From contig NZ_QZMN01000005.1 of assembly GCF_003702705.1 (NCBI RefSeq), positions 186,001 through 250,000 of the forward strand: a DNA stretch of 64,000 nt, in the 5' to 3' direction. Shown one piece after another: positions 16,319-24,205 of the stretch. The notes beneath the pieces are model-generated. The model made no database searches. It saw only the letters and a program-made list of their open reading frames with translations, and was not told the DNA's origin. Position 1 is the stretch's first letter, and the number at the start of each line of letters is the position of its first letter. The translations under genes were made by a program, and so were the position numbers. This stretch comes from Ornithinimicrobium cerasi (lineage in GTDB: Bacteria; Actinomycetota; Actinomycetes; Actinomycetales; Dermatophilaceae).

Positions 16319-16933
16319 ATGGCGTCGCGCACCTGGACCTTCTCCGGCCGCATCCTCGGGGTCGGCACCACCTCGGGCGTGCGGCTCGTCGTCGGGCAGT
16401 GGGACGACTCGCCGCTCGGTGCGTTCGCCGACGTCATGGTCGAGCGCGCGGACGGGCACCGGATCCTCCTCGCGCCGTCGGCGGAGGTCCGCGACTTCGT
16501 CGCGGCGACCTACGCCTTCGACGAGCTCCGCGTCGAGCCGGTGCAGGTCTCCCGGGCGGACGCGGGGGTGATGAAGGTGCGCACCCCCTCGCTGGAGCTC
16601 ACGGCGCAGCTGGGCAGCCGCACCGCCATCGGGTGGCTGCTGAGCGCCGTGCCGTCCCGACTGGCGGCCAGCCCCGCGCTCGCCACCGTGACGGACCCGG
16701 TCGCCAGGGTCGTCCTGCGCGGGGTGCGCACGCGCGGGAGCGCGGGGCAGGGCCGTCGGGAGTACTACGGCGCCACCGACGTCCGGGCCGTCACCGCGGT
16801 GACGGCCCGGCTCGACGGGGCGGACCTGGGCACGCTCGCGCAGGTCGACCCGCCCGCCCGGTTCGGCTTCTCCTCCACGCCCCGGCGACCGGGGCTCACC
16901 GAGGTGGTGACGACGGTCGTCTCGCGGCGCTGA
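16319..16933 (+). CDS. Conserved hypothetical protein
   Basis: The 204-residue protein begins MASRTWTFSGRILGVGTTSG. I do not recognise a named domain. The first 85 residues look like a beta-rich unit with alternating hydrophobic strands (GVRLVVGQWDDSPLG, HRILLAPSAEVRDFV), and the C-terminal part has a conserved-looking REYYGATDVRAVTAVTARLDG. It has no signal peptide and only one weak hydrophobic patch. Its promoter region is shared with the divergent MalY-like gene. Length and codon use are consistent with a normal resident gene. Confidence 0.65.
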   Translation: MASRTWTFSGRILGVGTTSGVRLVVGQWDDSPLGAFADVMVERADGHRILLAPSAEVRDFVAATYAFDELRVEPVQVSRADAGVMKVRTPSLELTAQLGSRTAIGWLLSAVPSRLAASPALATVTDPVARVVLRGVRTRGSAGQGRREYYGATDVRAVTAVTARLDGADLGTLAQVDPPARFGFSSTPRRPGLTEVVTTVVSRR

Positions 16934-16956
16934 GGCCCGGAGGAAGGAGGCGGAGC

Positions 16957-17961
16957 TCAGGCCACGCGGGTCGAGGGCGCGTGCTCGGCGGTCTTGCCGG
17001 CGTCGCGCTCGACGACGTCGCCGAGGACCTCGTCGATCGTCGCCATCAGGTCGGCGTCGAGCGTGACCCCGGCGGCCTTGACGTTGTCCCGGACCTGCTC
17101 GGGGCGCGAGGCGCCGACGAGCGCGGCCGCGACGTTGGGGTTCTGCAGGACCCAGGCGACGGCCAGCTGGGGCATGGTCAGCCCGGCCTCCTCCGCCAGC
17201 GGCTTGAGCTCCTGCACCGCGGTGAGCGTCTCGTCGGACATGAAGCCCTGCATGCCCTTGCCCATCTTCTCGTCGGCCGCCCGGCCCTCGGTGGGCTGCT
17301 GCCCCGGGAGGTACTTGCCGGAGAGCACGCCCTGGGCCATCGGGCTCCAGACGATCTGGGAGATCCCGAGCTCCTCGCAGGCCGGGACGACCTCGGGCTC
17401 GATGACGCGCCAGAGCATGGAGTACTGGGGCTGGGAGGAGATGAGCTGGAAGCCGAGCTCGCGGCTGAGCCGGTGACCCTCACGGATCTGGTCGGCGGTC
17501 CACTCCGAGACGCCGATGTAGAGCGCCTTGCCGGCCCGGACGATGTCGGCGAACGCCTGCATCGTCTCCTCCAGCGGGGTCTCGGTGTCGTAGCGGTGGG
17601 CCTGGTAGAGGTCGACGTAGTCGGTCTGCAACCGGCGCAGCGAGCCGTCGATGGACTCCATGACGTGCTTGCGGGACAGCCCGGTGTCGTTCTTCCCGCC
17701 GGGGCCGGTGGGCCAGTAGACCTTGGTGAAGATCTCCAGGCTCTCGCGCCGCTCCCCCTTCAGCGCGTCGCCGAGGACGGTCTCGGCCTTGGTGTTGGCG
17801 TAGACGTCGGCGGTGTCGAACGTCGAGATGCCGACGTCGAGCGCGGCCCGCACGCACTGGTGCGCCACCTCGTTCTCCACCTGGGACCCGTGGGTCAACC
17901 AGTTGCCGTAGGTGATCTCGCTGATCTTCAGTCCGCTGTTGCCGAGGTATCGAAACTTCAT
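16957..17961 (-). CDS. Aldo/keto reductase
   Basis: This 334-residue (alpha/beta)8 NADPH-dependent oxidoreductase keeps the full catalytic tetrad: Asp49 and Tyr54 in FDTADVYA, Lys80 in FTKVYW, and His122 in YQAHRYD. The opening MKFRYLGNSGLKISEITYGNW and the C-terminal IVGASRPEQ-like LVGASRPEQVRDN cofactor segment resemble the AKR6/voltage-gated potassium channel beta-subunit group. It reduces aldehydes or ketones; the natural substrate is unknown. The start ATG at 17961 leaves about 70 bp to the divergent LiaF-like gene. Confidence 0.9.
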   Translation of the reverse strand: MKFRYLGNSGLKISEITYGNWLTHGSQVENEVAHQCVRAALDVGISTFDTADVYANTKAETVLGDALKGERRESLEIFTKVYWPTGPGGKNDTGLSRKHVMESIDGSLRRLQTDYVDLYQAHRYDTETPLEETMQAFADIVRAGKALYIGVSEWTADQIREGHRLSRELGFQLISSQPQYSMLWRVIEPEVVPACEELGISQIVWSPMAQGVLSGKYLPGQQPTEGRAADEKMGKGMQGFMSDETLTAVQELKPLAEEAGLTMPQLAVAWVLQNPNVAAALVGASRPEQVRDNVKAAGVTLDADLMATIDEVLGDVVERDAGKTAEHAPSTRVA

Positions 17962-18018
17962 GCCTCGACCTTACGTGCCGTCGCCGACAGGTCCTGACCG
18001 ATCGTCCCGCAGGCCAGA

Positions 18019-18024
18019 TACGGT
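18019..18024 (+). promoter_or_regulatory. -10 box of the LiaF-like gene (leaderless)
   Basis: TACGGT lies 6 nt before the ATG at 18031. Confidence 0.45.
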
Positions 18025-18030
18025 CGGGGT

Positions 18031-18507
18031 ATGACGTTCCCGCCGCCGCTGCCCGGCCCCCAGACTCCCGGCGAGGGCCTTCCGGAGATCGTGCCCGGCG
18101 CGCTCCCCGCACGCCGGGAGCGCGGGGACGCCCTGGTGGGCATCCTGGGCGACATCGTCCGCACCGGCCGGTGGGAGGTCGGGCGCCGCACCGTCGCCTA
18201 CCAGCTGATGGGCAACCTCAAGCTCGACCTGCGCGACGTGCTCGTGCCGGGGGAGACGCTGGAGGTCGAGGCCTACGTCCTCATGGGCGACGTCCGCGTG
18301 CTCGTGCCGGCCGGCACCGACGTGCAGGTGCGGGGCGCCACGCTCATGGGTGACGGCCGCACCGAGTCCGACGCCTTCAGCGCGGACCTGCCCCCCACCG
18401 GGTCGCGCGTCGTCGTCACGGTGTGGAGCCTCATGGGCAACGTGCGGGTCCGCACCGCCGGCGCCGAGGGCAAGCTGCCCCGGGGCTGGCGGTGGGCGCG
18501 CGGCTGA
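18031..18507 (+). CDS. LiaF/DUF1707-like cell-envelope stress protein
   Basis: This 158-residue soluble protein has a Pro-rich start, a short helical region (RERGDALVGILGDIVRTGRWEV), and then a beta-helical domain with three spaced repeats of the LMGxxxxDxR type: QLMGNLKLDLRDV, VLMGDVRVLVP and TLMGDGRTES. A fourth, SLMGNVRVRT, follows. This repeat pattern is the C-terminal domain of LiaF-like proteins, which sense cell-wall stress. There is no transmembrane part here, so it is a minimal form. It is flanked by unrelated oxidoreductases, so no pathway is suggested. Confidence 0.65.
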   Translation: MTFPPPLPGPQTPGEGLPEIVPGALPARRERGDALVGILGDIVRTGRWEVGRRTVAYQLMGNLKLDLRDVLVPGETLEVEAYVLMGDVRVLVPAGTDVQVRGATLMGDGRTESDAFSADLPPTGSRVVVTVWSLMGNVRVRTAGAEGKLPRGWRWARG

Positions 18508-18591
18508 CCCCGCTCTGCCGGTTCGCCCTGCGGGCCTGGGGCGAACTGCATACCGTCGGCAGGACACCACCCGCGCCGGAGAGGTTCCGTC

Positions 18592-20799
18592 ATGCCCCAG
18601 CCCGACCCTGCCACCGAAGCCAGCCGGACCCCCGCCGTGGAGGCCGGGGGGCCACGGCTGCCCACCTACCCGCAGGACCCGGCGCCGCCGCAGCCGCCGA
18701 CCCCGAGCAACGCCGGCGCCGCCGCGGACAACCCGGTCTACACCGACCGCACCGAGCCCGGCGAGGGGGGCGAGCTGCACCAGCTGCCCGGGAACGGCAT
18801 ACCTCCGCTGACCACCTCGCAGGGACAGCCGCTCTCGGACGACCAGAACAGCCTGAAGGTCGGTGACCGGGGTCCCACCCTGCTCGAGGACCACGCCTTC
18901 AGGGACAAGATGTTCCACTTCGACCACGAGCGGATCCCGGAGCGGGTCGTCCACGCGCGGGGGTATGGCGCGCACGGCACCTTCACCGCCGCCGAGGACC
19001 TCTCCGACCTGACCCGCGCCTCGCTGTTCGCCGAGGCGGGCAAGGAGACGCCGGTGTTCGTGCGCTTCTCCACGGTCGCCGGCAACCTGGGGTCCTTCGA
19101 CCTGGCGCGGGACGTGCGCGGGTTCGCGACGAAGTTCTACACCGACGAGGGCAACTGGGACCTGGTCGGCAACAACATCCCGGTCTTCTTCATCCAGGAC
19201 GCGCTCAAGTTCCCCGACCTCGTGCACGCGGTCAAGGAGGAGCAGGACCGCGGCTGGCCGCAGGCGCAGTCGGCCCACGACACCTTCTGGGACTTCGTCG
19301 GCCTGATGCCCGAGTCCACGCACATGCTGCTGTGGCAGATGTCGGACCGGACGATCCCGCGCTCGTTCCGCTTCATGCAGGGCTTCGGCGTGCACACCTT
19401 CCGGTTCGTCGACGCCGACGGCGCGAGCACGTTCGTCAAGTTCCACTGGGTGCCGAGGCAGGGGCTGCAGTCGGTGGTCTGGAACGAGGCGGTGAAGATC
19501 AACGGTGCCGACCCCGACTTCCACCGCCGTGACCTGTGGACGGCGATCACCAACGGCGACTTCCCCGAGTGGGACCTGTGCGTCCAGACCTTCGACGACG
19601 ACTTCGCGGACTCCTTCGAGTTCGACGTGCTCGACTCGACGAAGATCATCCCCGAGGAGCAGGTGCCGCTGCGGGTCATCGGCACCATGCGGCTGGACCG
19701 CGTGGTCGACAACGTCTTCAGCGAGACCGAGCAGGTCGCGTTCATGTCGCAGAACGTCGTCCCCGGCATCGACTTCAGCAACGACCCCCTGCTGCAGGGC
19801 CGCAACTTCTCCTACCTCGACACCCAGCTCAAGCGGCTCGGGTCGACCAACTTCAGCCAGCTGCCGGTCAACGCCCCGCGCTGCCCCGTCATGCACTTCC
19901 AGCGCGACGGGCACATGCAGATGGGCCGGCAGGCCGGGCGGGCCAACTACGAGCCGAACTCCTTCACCGGCGCCGCGGCCGGCCCCCGTGCCGACCGGGA
20001 AGCGGGGTTCCGCACGGTGGAGCGGCCGGAGAGCGGGACCACCCGGCGCGTCCGCGCGGAGAGCTTCGCCGACCACTACTCCCAGGCCGGCCAGTTCTGG
20101 CGCAGCCAGACCGCCGTCGAGCAGGACCACATCCGGATGGCTTTCGTCTTCGAGCTGTCCAGGTGCGAGATCCCCGCGATCCGCAAGCGGGTGGTGGCCA
20201 ACCTGCGCAACGTCGACGAGGAGCTGGCCGCCGGTGTCGCCGACGGGCTCGGGATGGACCTGCCCGAGGCGACCGAGCCGGCCGTCGCCCCCCGCCACGA
20301 CCTGCCGGACTCGCCCGCGCTGAGCATGGCCTTCCGCGCACCGGACAGCTTCGCCGGGCGCAAGCTGGGGATCCTCGTCTCCGACGGCACCGACGGTGCC
20401 CTGCTGGACGCGCTGACGCAGGCGGTCACCTCCGCCGGCGGCCTGGTCGAGACCGCGGCCCTGAAGGTGGGCGGCGTCGTGCTGGCGGGCGGTCAGGCGC
20501 GCACCCCCGTCGACCACAAGATCGACGGCGCCCCGTCCGTCCTCTTCGACGCCGTGGCGCTGCTCGCCACCGGAGAGGGGGCGACCGAGCTGGCCGGCCA
20601 CCCCGCCGTCCGTGACTTCGTCTCCGACGCCTTCTCGCACTACAAGCACATTGCCTACGTCCAGGGTGCGCAGCCGCTCCTGGACGTCGGTGGCGTGGCC
20701 GACCGGCTCGACGAGGCGTGCCACGACCTCGGCTCGGTCACCCCGGACGACCTCGTCGCGGCGCTGGCCGGCCTGCGCAGGTGGGAGCGCGACGTCTGA
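18592..20799 (+). CDS. katE: Monofunctional large-subunit catalase (HPII/KatE type)
   Basis: The 735-residue heme catalase has an N-terminal Pro-rich extension, the distal His121 in [12 protein letters not shown], the [11 protein letters not shown] motif and the proximal heme Tyr408 in FSYLDTQ. A C-terminal flavodoxin/DJ-1-like domain starts near residue 590 ([17 protein letters not shown]). This domain and the length place it in clade 2, with E. coli HPII. It converts H2O2 to water and O2. GGAGAGG precedes the ATG. In other bacteria such catalases are often part of the general stress response, consistent with the SDR that follows. Confidence 0.95.
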   Translation: MPQPDPATEASRTPAVEAGGPRLPTYPQDPAPPQPPTPSNAGAAADNPVYTDRTEPGEGGELHQLPGNGIPPLTTSQGQPLSDDQNSLKVGDRGPTLLEDHAFRDKMFHFDHERIPERVVHARGYGAHGTFTAAEDLSDLTRASLFAEAGKETPVFVRFSTVAGNLGSFDLARDVRGFATKFYTDEGNWDLVGNNIPVFFIQDALKFPDLVHAVKEEQDRGWPQAQSAHDTFWDFVGLMPESTHMLLWQMSDRTIPRSFRFMQGFGVHTFRFVDADGASTFVKFHWVPRQGLQSVVWNEAVKINGADPDFHRRDLWTAITNGDFPEWDLCVQTFDDDFADSFEFDVLDSTKIIPEEQVPLRVIGTMRLDRVVDNVFSETEQVAFMSQNVVPGIDFSNDPLLQGRNFSYLDTQLKRLGSTNFSQLPVNAPRCPVMHFQRDGHMQMGRQAGRANYEPNSFTGAAAGPRADREAGFRTVERPESGTTRRVRAESFADHYSQAGQFWRSQTAVEQDHIRMAFVFELSRCEIPAIRKRVVANLRNVDEELAAGVADGLGMDLPEATEPAVAPRHDLPDSPALSMAFRAPDSFAGRKLGILVSDGTDGALLDALTQAVTSAGGLVETAALKVGGVVLAGGQARTPVDHKIDGAPSVLFDAVALLATGEGATELAGHPAVRDFVSDAFSHYKHIAYVQGAQPLLDVGGVADRLDEACHDLGSVTPDDLVAALAGLRRWERDV

Positions 20800-20866
20800 G
20801 GGCGGTGCCGGCGGGGTCGCGCCCCCTCGCCGGTCGCCCCGACCTGCGAGCCGGTCGGATCCGGCC

Positions 20867-20872
20867 TAACGT
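20867..20872 (+). promoter_or_regulatory. Candidate -10 box for the SDR gene
   Basis: TAACGT lies 39 nt before the ATG at 20912, in the 112-bp gap after the catalase gene. Confidence 0.35.
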
Positions 20873-20911
20873 CGGAGGGGTCCCCCGACCGCGACCCGGA
20901 GAGCCTCGTCG

Positions 20912-21778
20912 ATGCCCCACACCAGACCCGACCTGAGCGCCATACCGGCGCAGGAGCAGAAGTGGCCCGGCACCGTGGCCGACCTCGACCCCGCCCCCGA
21001 CCACGGCGAGACGTCGTGGAGGGGTCGGGACCGGCTGACCGGCCGCCGCGCGCTCGTCACCGGGGGTGACTCCGGCATCGGTCGCGCCGTCGCCGTGACC
21101 TTCGCCAAGGAGGGCGCCCAGGTCGCGGTGGTCCACCTGCCCGAGGAGGACGCCGACGCCCGTCGCACCCAGGAGCTGGTCGAGGAGGCGGGCGGGCGCT
21201 GCCACCTCATCGCCGCCGACCTGCGTGACCACGAGAGCAACAAGCGGGTGGCCGACAAGGCGGTCGAGGCGCTCGGCGGCCTCGACGTGCTGGTGGCCAA
21301 CGCGGCCTACCAGATGACCCACGACACGCTCGAGGCGTTCCCGCCGGAGCAGGTGGAGCGCACCTTCGCCACCAACGTCTTCTCGCCGTTCTGGCTGGTC
21401 CGCGAGCTGGCCACCGAGCTGGAGGACGGCGGTTCGGTCATCGTCACCACCTCGGTGCAGGCGTACTCCCCCTCGGACCACCTGCTCGACTACGCCGCGA
21501 CGAAGGCTGCGCTCAACAACCTCGTCGTCAACCTGGCGGCCGAGCTCGGTCCGCGCGGGACCCGCGTGAACGCCGTCGCCCCCGGCCCGATCTGGACGCC
21601 GCTCATCCCGGCCACGATGTCCGCGGACAAGGTCGAGGGCTTCGGCTCGGACACCCCGCTCGGCCGCGCCGGGCACCCCGTCGAGGTCGCGGCGGCCTAC
21701 GTCTTCCTGGCCTCGGACGAGGCGAGCTACGTCTCCGGGACCGTGCTCGGGGTGACCGGGGGGAAGCCGGTCTTCTGA
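20912..21778 (+). CDS. Short-chain dehydrogenase/reductase (YhdF/YhxC-like)
   Basis: The 288-residue protein has an extra N-terminal segment of about 45 residues, then the Rossmann motif ALVTGGDSGIGRAVA, a VANAAYQ strand, the catalytic TSVQAY...DYAATKAAL (Ser, Tyr, Lys) and the APGPIWTPLIPATM loop. The N-terminal extension and these motifs fit the subgroup of glucose dehydrogenase-like SDRs (YhdF, YhxC) linked to general stress in Bacillus. The substrate is unknown. It lies 112 bp downstream of the catalase and is followed by a strong hairpin. Confidence 0.9.
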   Translation: MPHTRPDLSAIPAQEQKWPGTVADLDPAPDHGETSWRGRDRLTGRRALVTGGDSGIGRAVAVTFAKEGAQVAVVHLPEEDADARRTQELVEEAGGRCHLIAADLRDHESNKRVADKAVEALGGLDVLVANAAYQMTHDTLEAFPPEQVERTFATNVFSPFWLVRELATELEDGGSVIVTTSVQAYSPSDHLLDYAATKAALNNLVVNLAAELGPRGTRVNAVAPGPIWTPLIPATMSADKVEGFGSDTPLGRAGHPVEVAAAYVFLASDEASYVSGTVLGVTGGKPVF

Positions 21779-21793
21779 CCGGCTCCCGCTGCC

Positions 21794-21839
21794 CCGCCCG
21801 CGGTCGCACCTCCCGTCCCGAGGGCGCGACCGCGGGCGG
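21794..21839 (+). terminator. Hairpin terminator after SDR
   Basis: Perfect 14-bp arms (21794-21807 and 21826-21839) enclose an 18-nt loop, starting 15 nt after the SDR stop. There is no T tract. Confidence 0.7.
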
Positions 21840-21907
21840 ACCGCGTCCGGGGGGAATGCCGTCCCGCCCGCCTGCGTTGTCAGGGCTCCGCCGACCCAGG
21901 AGGCCCC

Positions 21908-22603
21908 GTGCCCGCACCCGCCCCGTCGCCGTCCGACCCCGCCGCCCCGGACCGGACGGCTCCTGACCCGGCCCCGGCGGCCCCGGCGGCCCCGGCGGCC
22001 CCGGCGGCCTCGGCGCTGCCCCCGCTGGCCCAGCAGCACGCCCGACTCCTCGCCCTGGGCCTCGACGTCCCCCCGCTCCCCGCGGACCTTTCCGGTGACC
22101 TCCTCGTGGTCTCCGCCCGGCACACGCCGGTCGCCGACCTCGTGCCGCTGATGCGCCGCGGCGACCGGACCGGCTTCGTCGTCGAGGACCTCACCGACCT
22201 CGCCGAGTTCGGCCCGGTCGAGGGGCTCCTGGTCCCCGACACCGACCTGTATGCCGTGTCCGCCCCGGAGCGCGGCGACGAGTACGCGAACCTCTCCCCC
22301 GACGAGGTGGACCCCGTGCTGCGCACCCGGGGCCGCAGCCCGATGACGGCGGCGGAGGGGGTGGCGTGGGTGCTCCAGGTGCCCGAGGTCCTCGAGCGCA
22401 ACCGGTGCTTCATGACCACGGGGTCGCGCCGGGCAGGGTCCCGCCCCGGCAGGCTCGACGCCAGGGTGCCGGCGCTGTGGATCAGCAACGGCACCGGGCG
22501 CGACGGCCGGGAGCGGCGGGGCGCCCCGAAGCTCGGCTGGTGCTGGGCCGGCAACCGGCACACCTGGCTCGGCATCGCCTCGGTCGGCGGCCGCCGCGCC
22601 TGA
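21908..22603 (+). CDS. DUF5701-like family protein
   Basis: This 231-residue protein has a low-complexity Ala/Pro start (residues 1-37) containing four 9-bp GGCCCCGGC-type DNA repeats. A conserved core follows that ends with ARVPALWISNGTGRDGRERR and LGWCWAGNRHTWLG, which I associate with the actinobacterial DUF5701 family. No enzymatic motif is evident. AGGAGGCCCC precedes the GTG at 21908. Its stop codon lies in a perfect 19-bp tandem duplication and is followed by a strong bidirectional hairpin. Confidence 0.7.
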   Translation: MPAPAPSPSDPAAPDRTAPDPAPAAPAAPAAPAASALPPLAQQHARLLALGLDVPPLPADLSGDLLVVSARHTPVADLVPLMRRGDRTGFVVEDLTDLAEFGPVEGLLVPDTDLYAVSAPERGDEYANLSPDEVDPVLRTRGRSPMTAAEGVAWVLQVPEVLERNRCFMTTGSRRAGSRPGRLDARVPALWISNGTGRDGRERRGAPKLGWCWAGNRHTWLGIASVGGRRA

Positions 22604-22635
22604 CCATCCCGGTGCCGCCTGACCATCCCGGTGCC
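22598..22635. repeat. Perfect 19-bp tandem duplication across a stop codon
   Basis: GCCTGACCATCCCGGTGCC occurs at 22598-22616 and again at 22617-22635. The first copy includes the TGA stop of the DUF5701-like gene. It looks like a slippage event; the second copy is noncoding. Confidence 0.85.
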
Positions 22636-22638
22636 TCC

Positions 22639-22684
22639 CTGTCGTGTCGCAGGCGTCGTCAGGGCGACGCCTGCGGCACGACAG
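22639..22684. terminator. Bidirectional hairpin terminator
   Basis: A 20-bp stem with one G-T pair (22639-22658 with 22665-22684) and a 6-nt loop lies between the convergent DUF5701-like gene and the sigma factor gene. Confidence 0.8.
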
Positions 22685-22724
22685 CAGCGCACAGACATCG
22701 CGCCAGGGCCGTCAGTAGGGCCGG

Positions 22725-23711
22725 TCAGTCGCGCACCTCGGCCGGCAGCCCGGCCTGCGCGAAGGCGTCCGGCGAGAAGAACCCCACCACCGAGGTGACC
22801 ACGCCGTCGACGATGTCGAGGACCACGAGCTGGAACGGCCGGTGCACCCCGTCCTCGCCGCGGAAGTACATCCCGGCGGCCGGCTGGCCGTTCGACACGG
22901 TGGGCAGCATGAGCAGGTCCCGCGGCGCCCTGGCCGGGCACTGGCCCCCGATGAGCGCCGCGATGTCCTCGCGGCCGACGTAGTAGCGGTCGAACGGCGG
23001 CATCTGCCAGGTGGTCCGGTCCGCCATCACACCCACCACGGCGGGCACGTCATACCTCTCGAAGGCGTCGCAGAACCGGGTGAAGACCTCCCGCTCCTCG
23101 GCGCTGAGCTCGTGCACCCGCCGGCCGGCACGGCGGGCGCCCTCGCCGATCGTCGCCCGGGCCCGCTGGAGCGCGGAGTTGGCCGCGGCCACGCTGCAGC
23201 CGAGCGCCTCCGCCGTCTCGACCGCCGACATCTGCAGGACGTCCCGCAGCACCAGGGCGGCGCGCTGGCGCGGGGGGAGGTCCTGCAGCGCCGCCACGAC
23301 CGCGAGCTGCACGCCCTCGGTGGCCACCGCCGCGTCGGCGGGGTCGGGCGCCGCCGCGCCCCAGACCAGCCGGTCGGGGAGCGGCTCGAGCCAGTCGCGG
23401 GACCGGTCCTCGACGACCGGCACCGAGGGGTCGCCGGGCGGCTGGCCCAGCCCGCTCGGCAGCGGGCGGCGCCCGGACTGCTTCAGCGCGGTGAGGCAGG
23501 TGTTGGTCGCGATCGTGTACATCCAGGTGCGGACCGAGGACCGGCCCTCGAAGGAGTGGAAGGCCCGCCACGCGCGCAGGTAGGTCTCCTGCACCATGTC
23601 CTCCGCGTCCCCGGCCGAGCCGAGCATCCGGTAGCAGTGGGCCAGCAGCTCGCCCCGGAGCGGACCGGCGACACGCTCGAACTCGCTCTCGCTGACAGCG
23701 TTCGTGCTCAT
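22725..23711 (-). CDS. SigG-type ECF sigma factor with C-terminal SnoaL-like domain
   Basis: This 328-residue protein has sigma region 2 (HCYRMLGSAGDAEDMVQETYLRAWRAF) and region 4 (DLPPRQRAALVLRDVLQMSAVETAEALGCS), followed by a NTF2/SnoaL-like domain of about 120 residues. This is the architecture of SigG/SigJ-like ECF factors, where the C-terminal domain controls activity instead of a separate anti-sigma factor. I see no anti-sigma gene. The ATG at 23711 overlaps the TGA of the upstream VOC gene by 4 bp, so the two are translationally coupled. Confidence 0.9.
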   Translation of the reverse strand: MSTNAVSESEFERVAGPLRGELLAHCYRMLGSAGDAEDMVQETYLRAWRAFHSFEGRSSVRTWMYTIATNTCLTALKQSGRRPLPSGLGQPPGDPSVPVVEDRSRDWLEPLPDRLVWGAAAPDPADAAVATEGVQLAVVAALQDLPPRQRAALVLRDVLQMSAVETAEALGCSVAAANSALQRARATIGEGARRAGRRVHELSAEEREVFTRFCDAFERYDVPAVVGVMADRTTWQMPPFDRYYVGREDIAALIGGQCPARAPRDLLMLPTVSNGQPAAGMYFRGEDGVHRPFQLVVLDIVDGVVTSVVGFFSPDAFAQAGLPAEVRD

Positions 23712-24121
23712 GCGATCTCCTGGCGGACGGCGGCGGGATCCATCCACATGATCTCCCAGACGTGGCCGTCGGGGTCGGCGTAGGAGCGTCCGTACATCGC
23801 ACCGCGGTCCTCCGTGCGCACGTCCGTCCCCCCGGCGAGGACGGCGCGGTCGACGAGCGCGTCGACCGCCTCCCGCGACGCCGCGGACAGGCACAGCAGG
23901 CTCCCCACGGCGCCGGGCGGGGCGGGGCGCCGGTCGTGGAAGCGCGCGAAGAAGTCGTGCCGGAGCAGCATCGCGTAGAGCGTCGGGCCCAGGCGCAGGC
24001 AGAGCGCCTGCTCGTCGCAGAAATCCTCGTCGAAGGGATAGCCCAGCGCGGCGAAGAAGCGTCGGCTGCGGGCCAGGTCGGCGACGGGGAGGTTGACGAA
24101 CATCAGCTGGTGCGAGGGCAT
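23708..24121 (-). CDS. VOC-family (glyoxalase/bleomycin resistance-like) protein
   Basis: This 137-residue protein comprises one VOC unit of two beta-alpha-beta3 modules, starting MPSHQLMFVNLPVADLARSRRFF and ending YADPDGHVWEIMWMDP. The last motif contains a typical metal-ligand Glu position (HVWEIMW). It resembles the small VOC proteins often encoded beside SigG-like sigma factors; the ligand or substrate is unknown. CAGGAGA precedes the ATG at 24121. Its stop overlaps the sigma factor start. Confidence 0.85.
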   Translation of the reverse strand: MPSHQLMFVNLPVADLARSRRFFAALGYPFDEDFCDEQALCLRLGPTLYAMLLRHDFFARFHDRRPAPPGAVGSLLCLSAASREAVDALVDRAVLAGGTDVRTEDRGAMYGRSYADPDGHVWEIMWMDPAAVRQEIA

Positions 24122-24205
24122 GGCGGGGTCTCCTGGGTATGCCGTGGCGCCGGCCGGTGCGCGCGCTCACTGGTCCGACCACGACCGGGCGCCGAACTCA
24201 TCGGC

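Noticed and set aside
21960-22015. Four 9-bp GC repeats as a possible VNTR or CRISPR-like array
   Set aside because: They encode an Ala-Ala-Pro low-complexity linker in frame at the start of the DUF5701-like protein and have no spacers.
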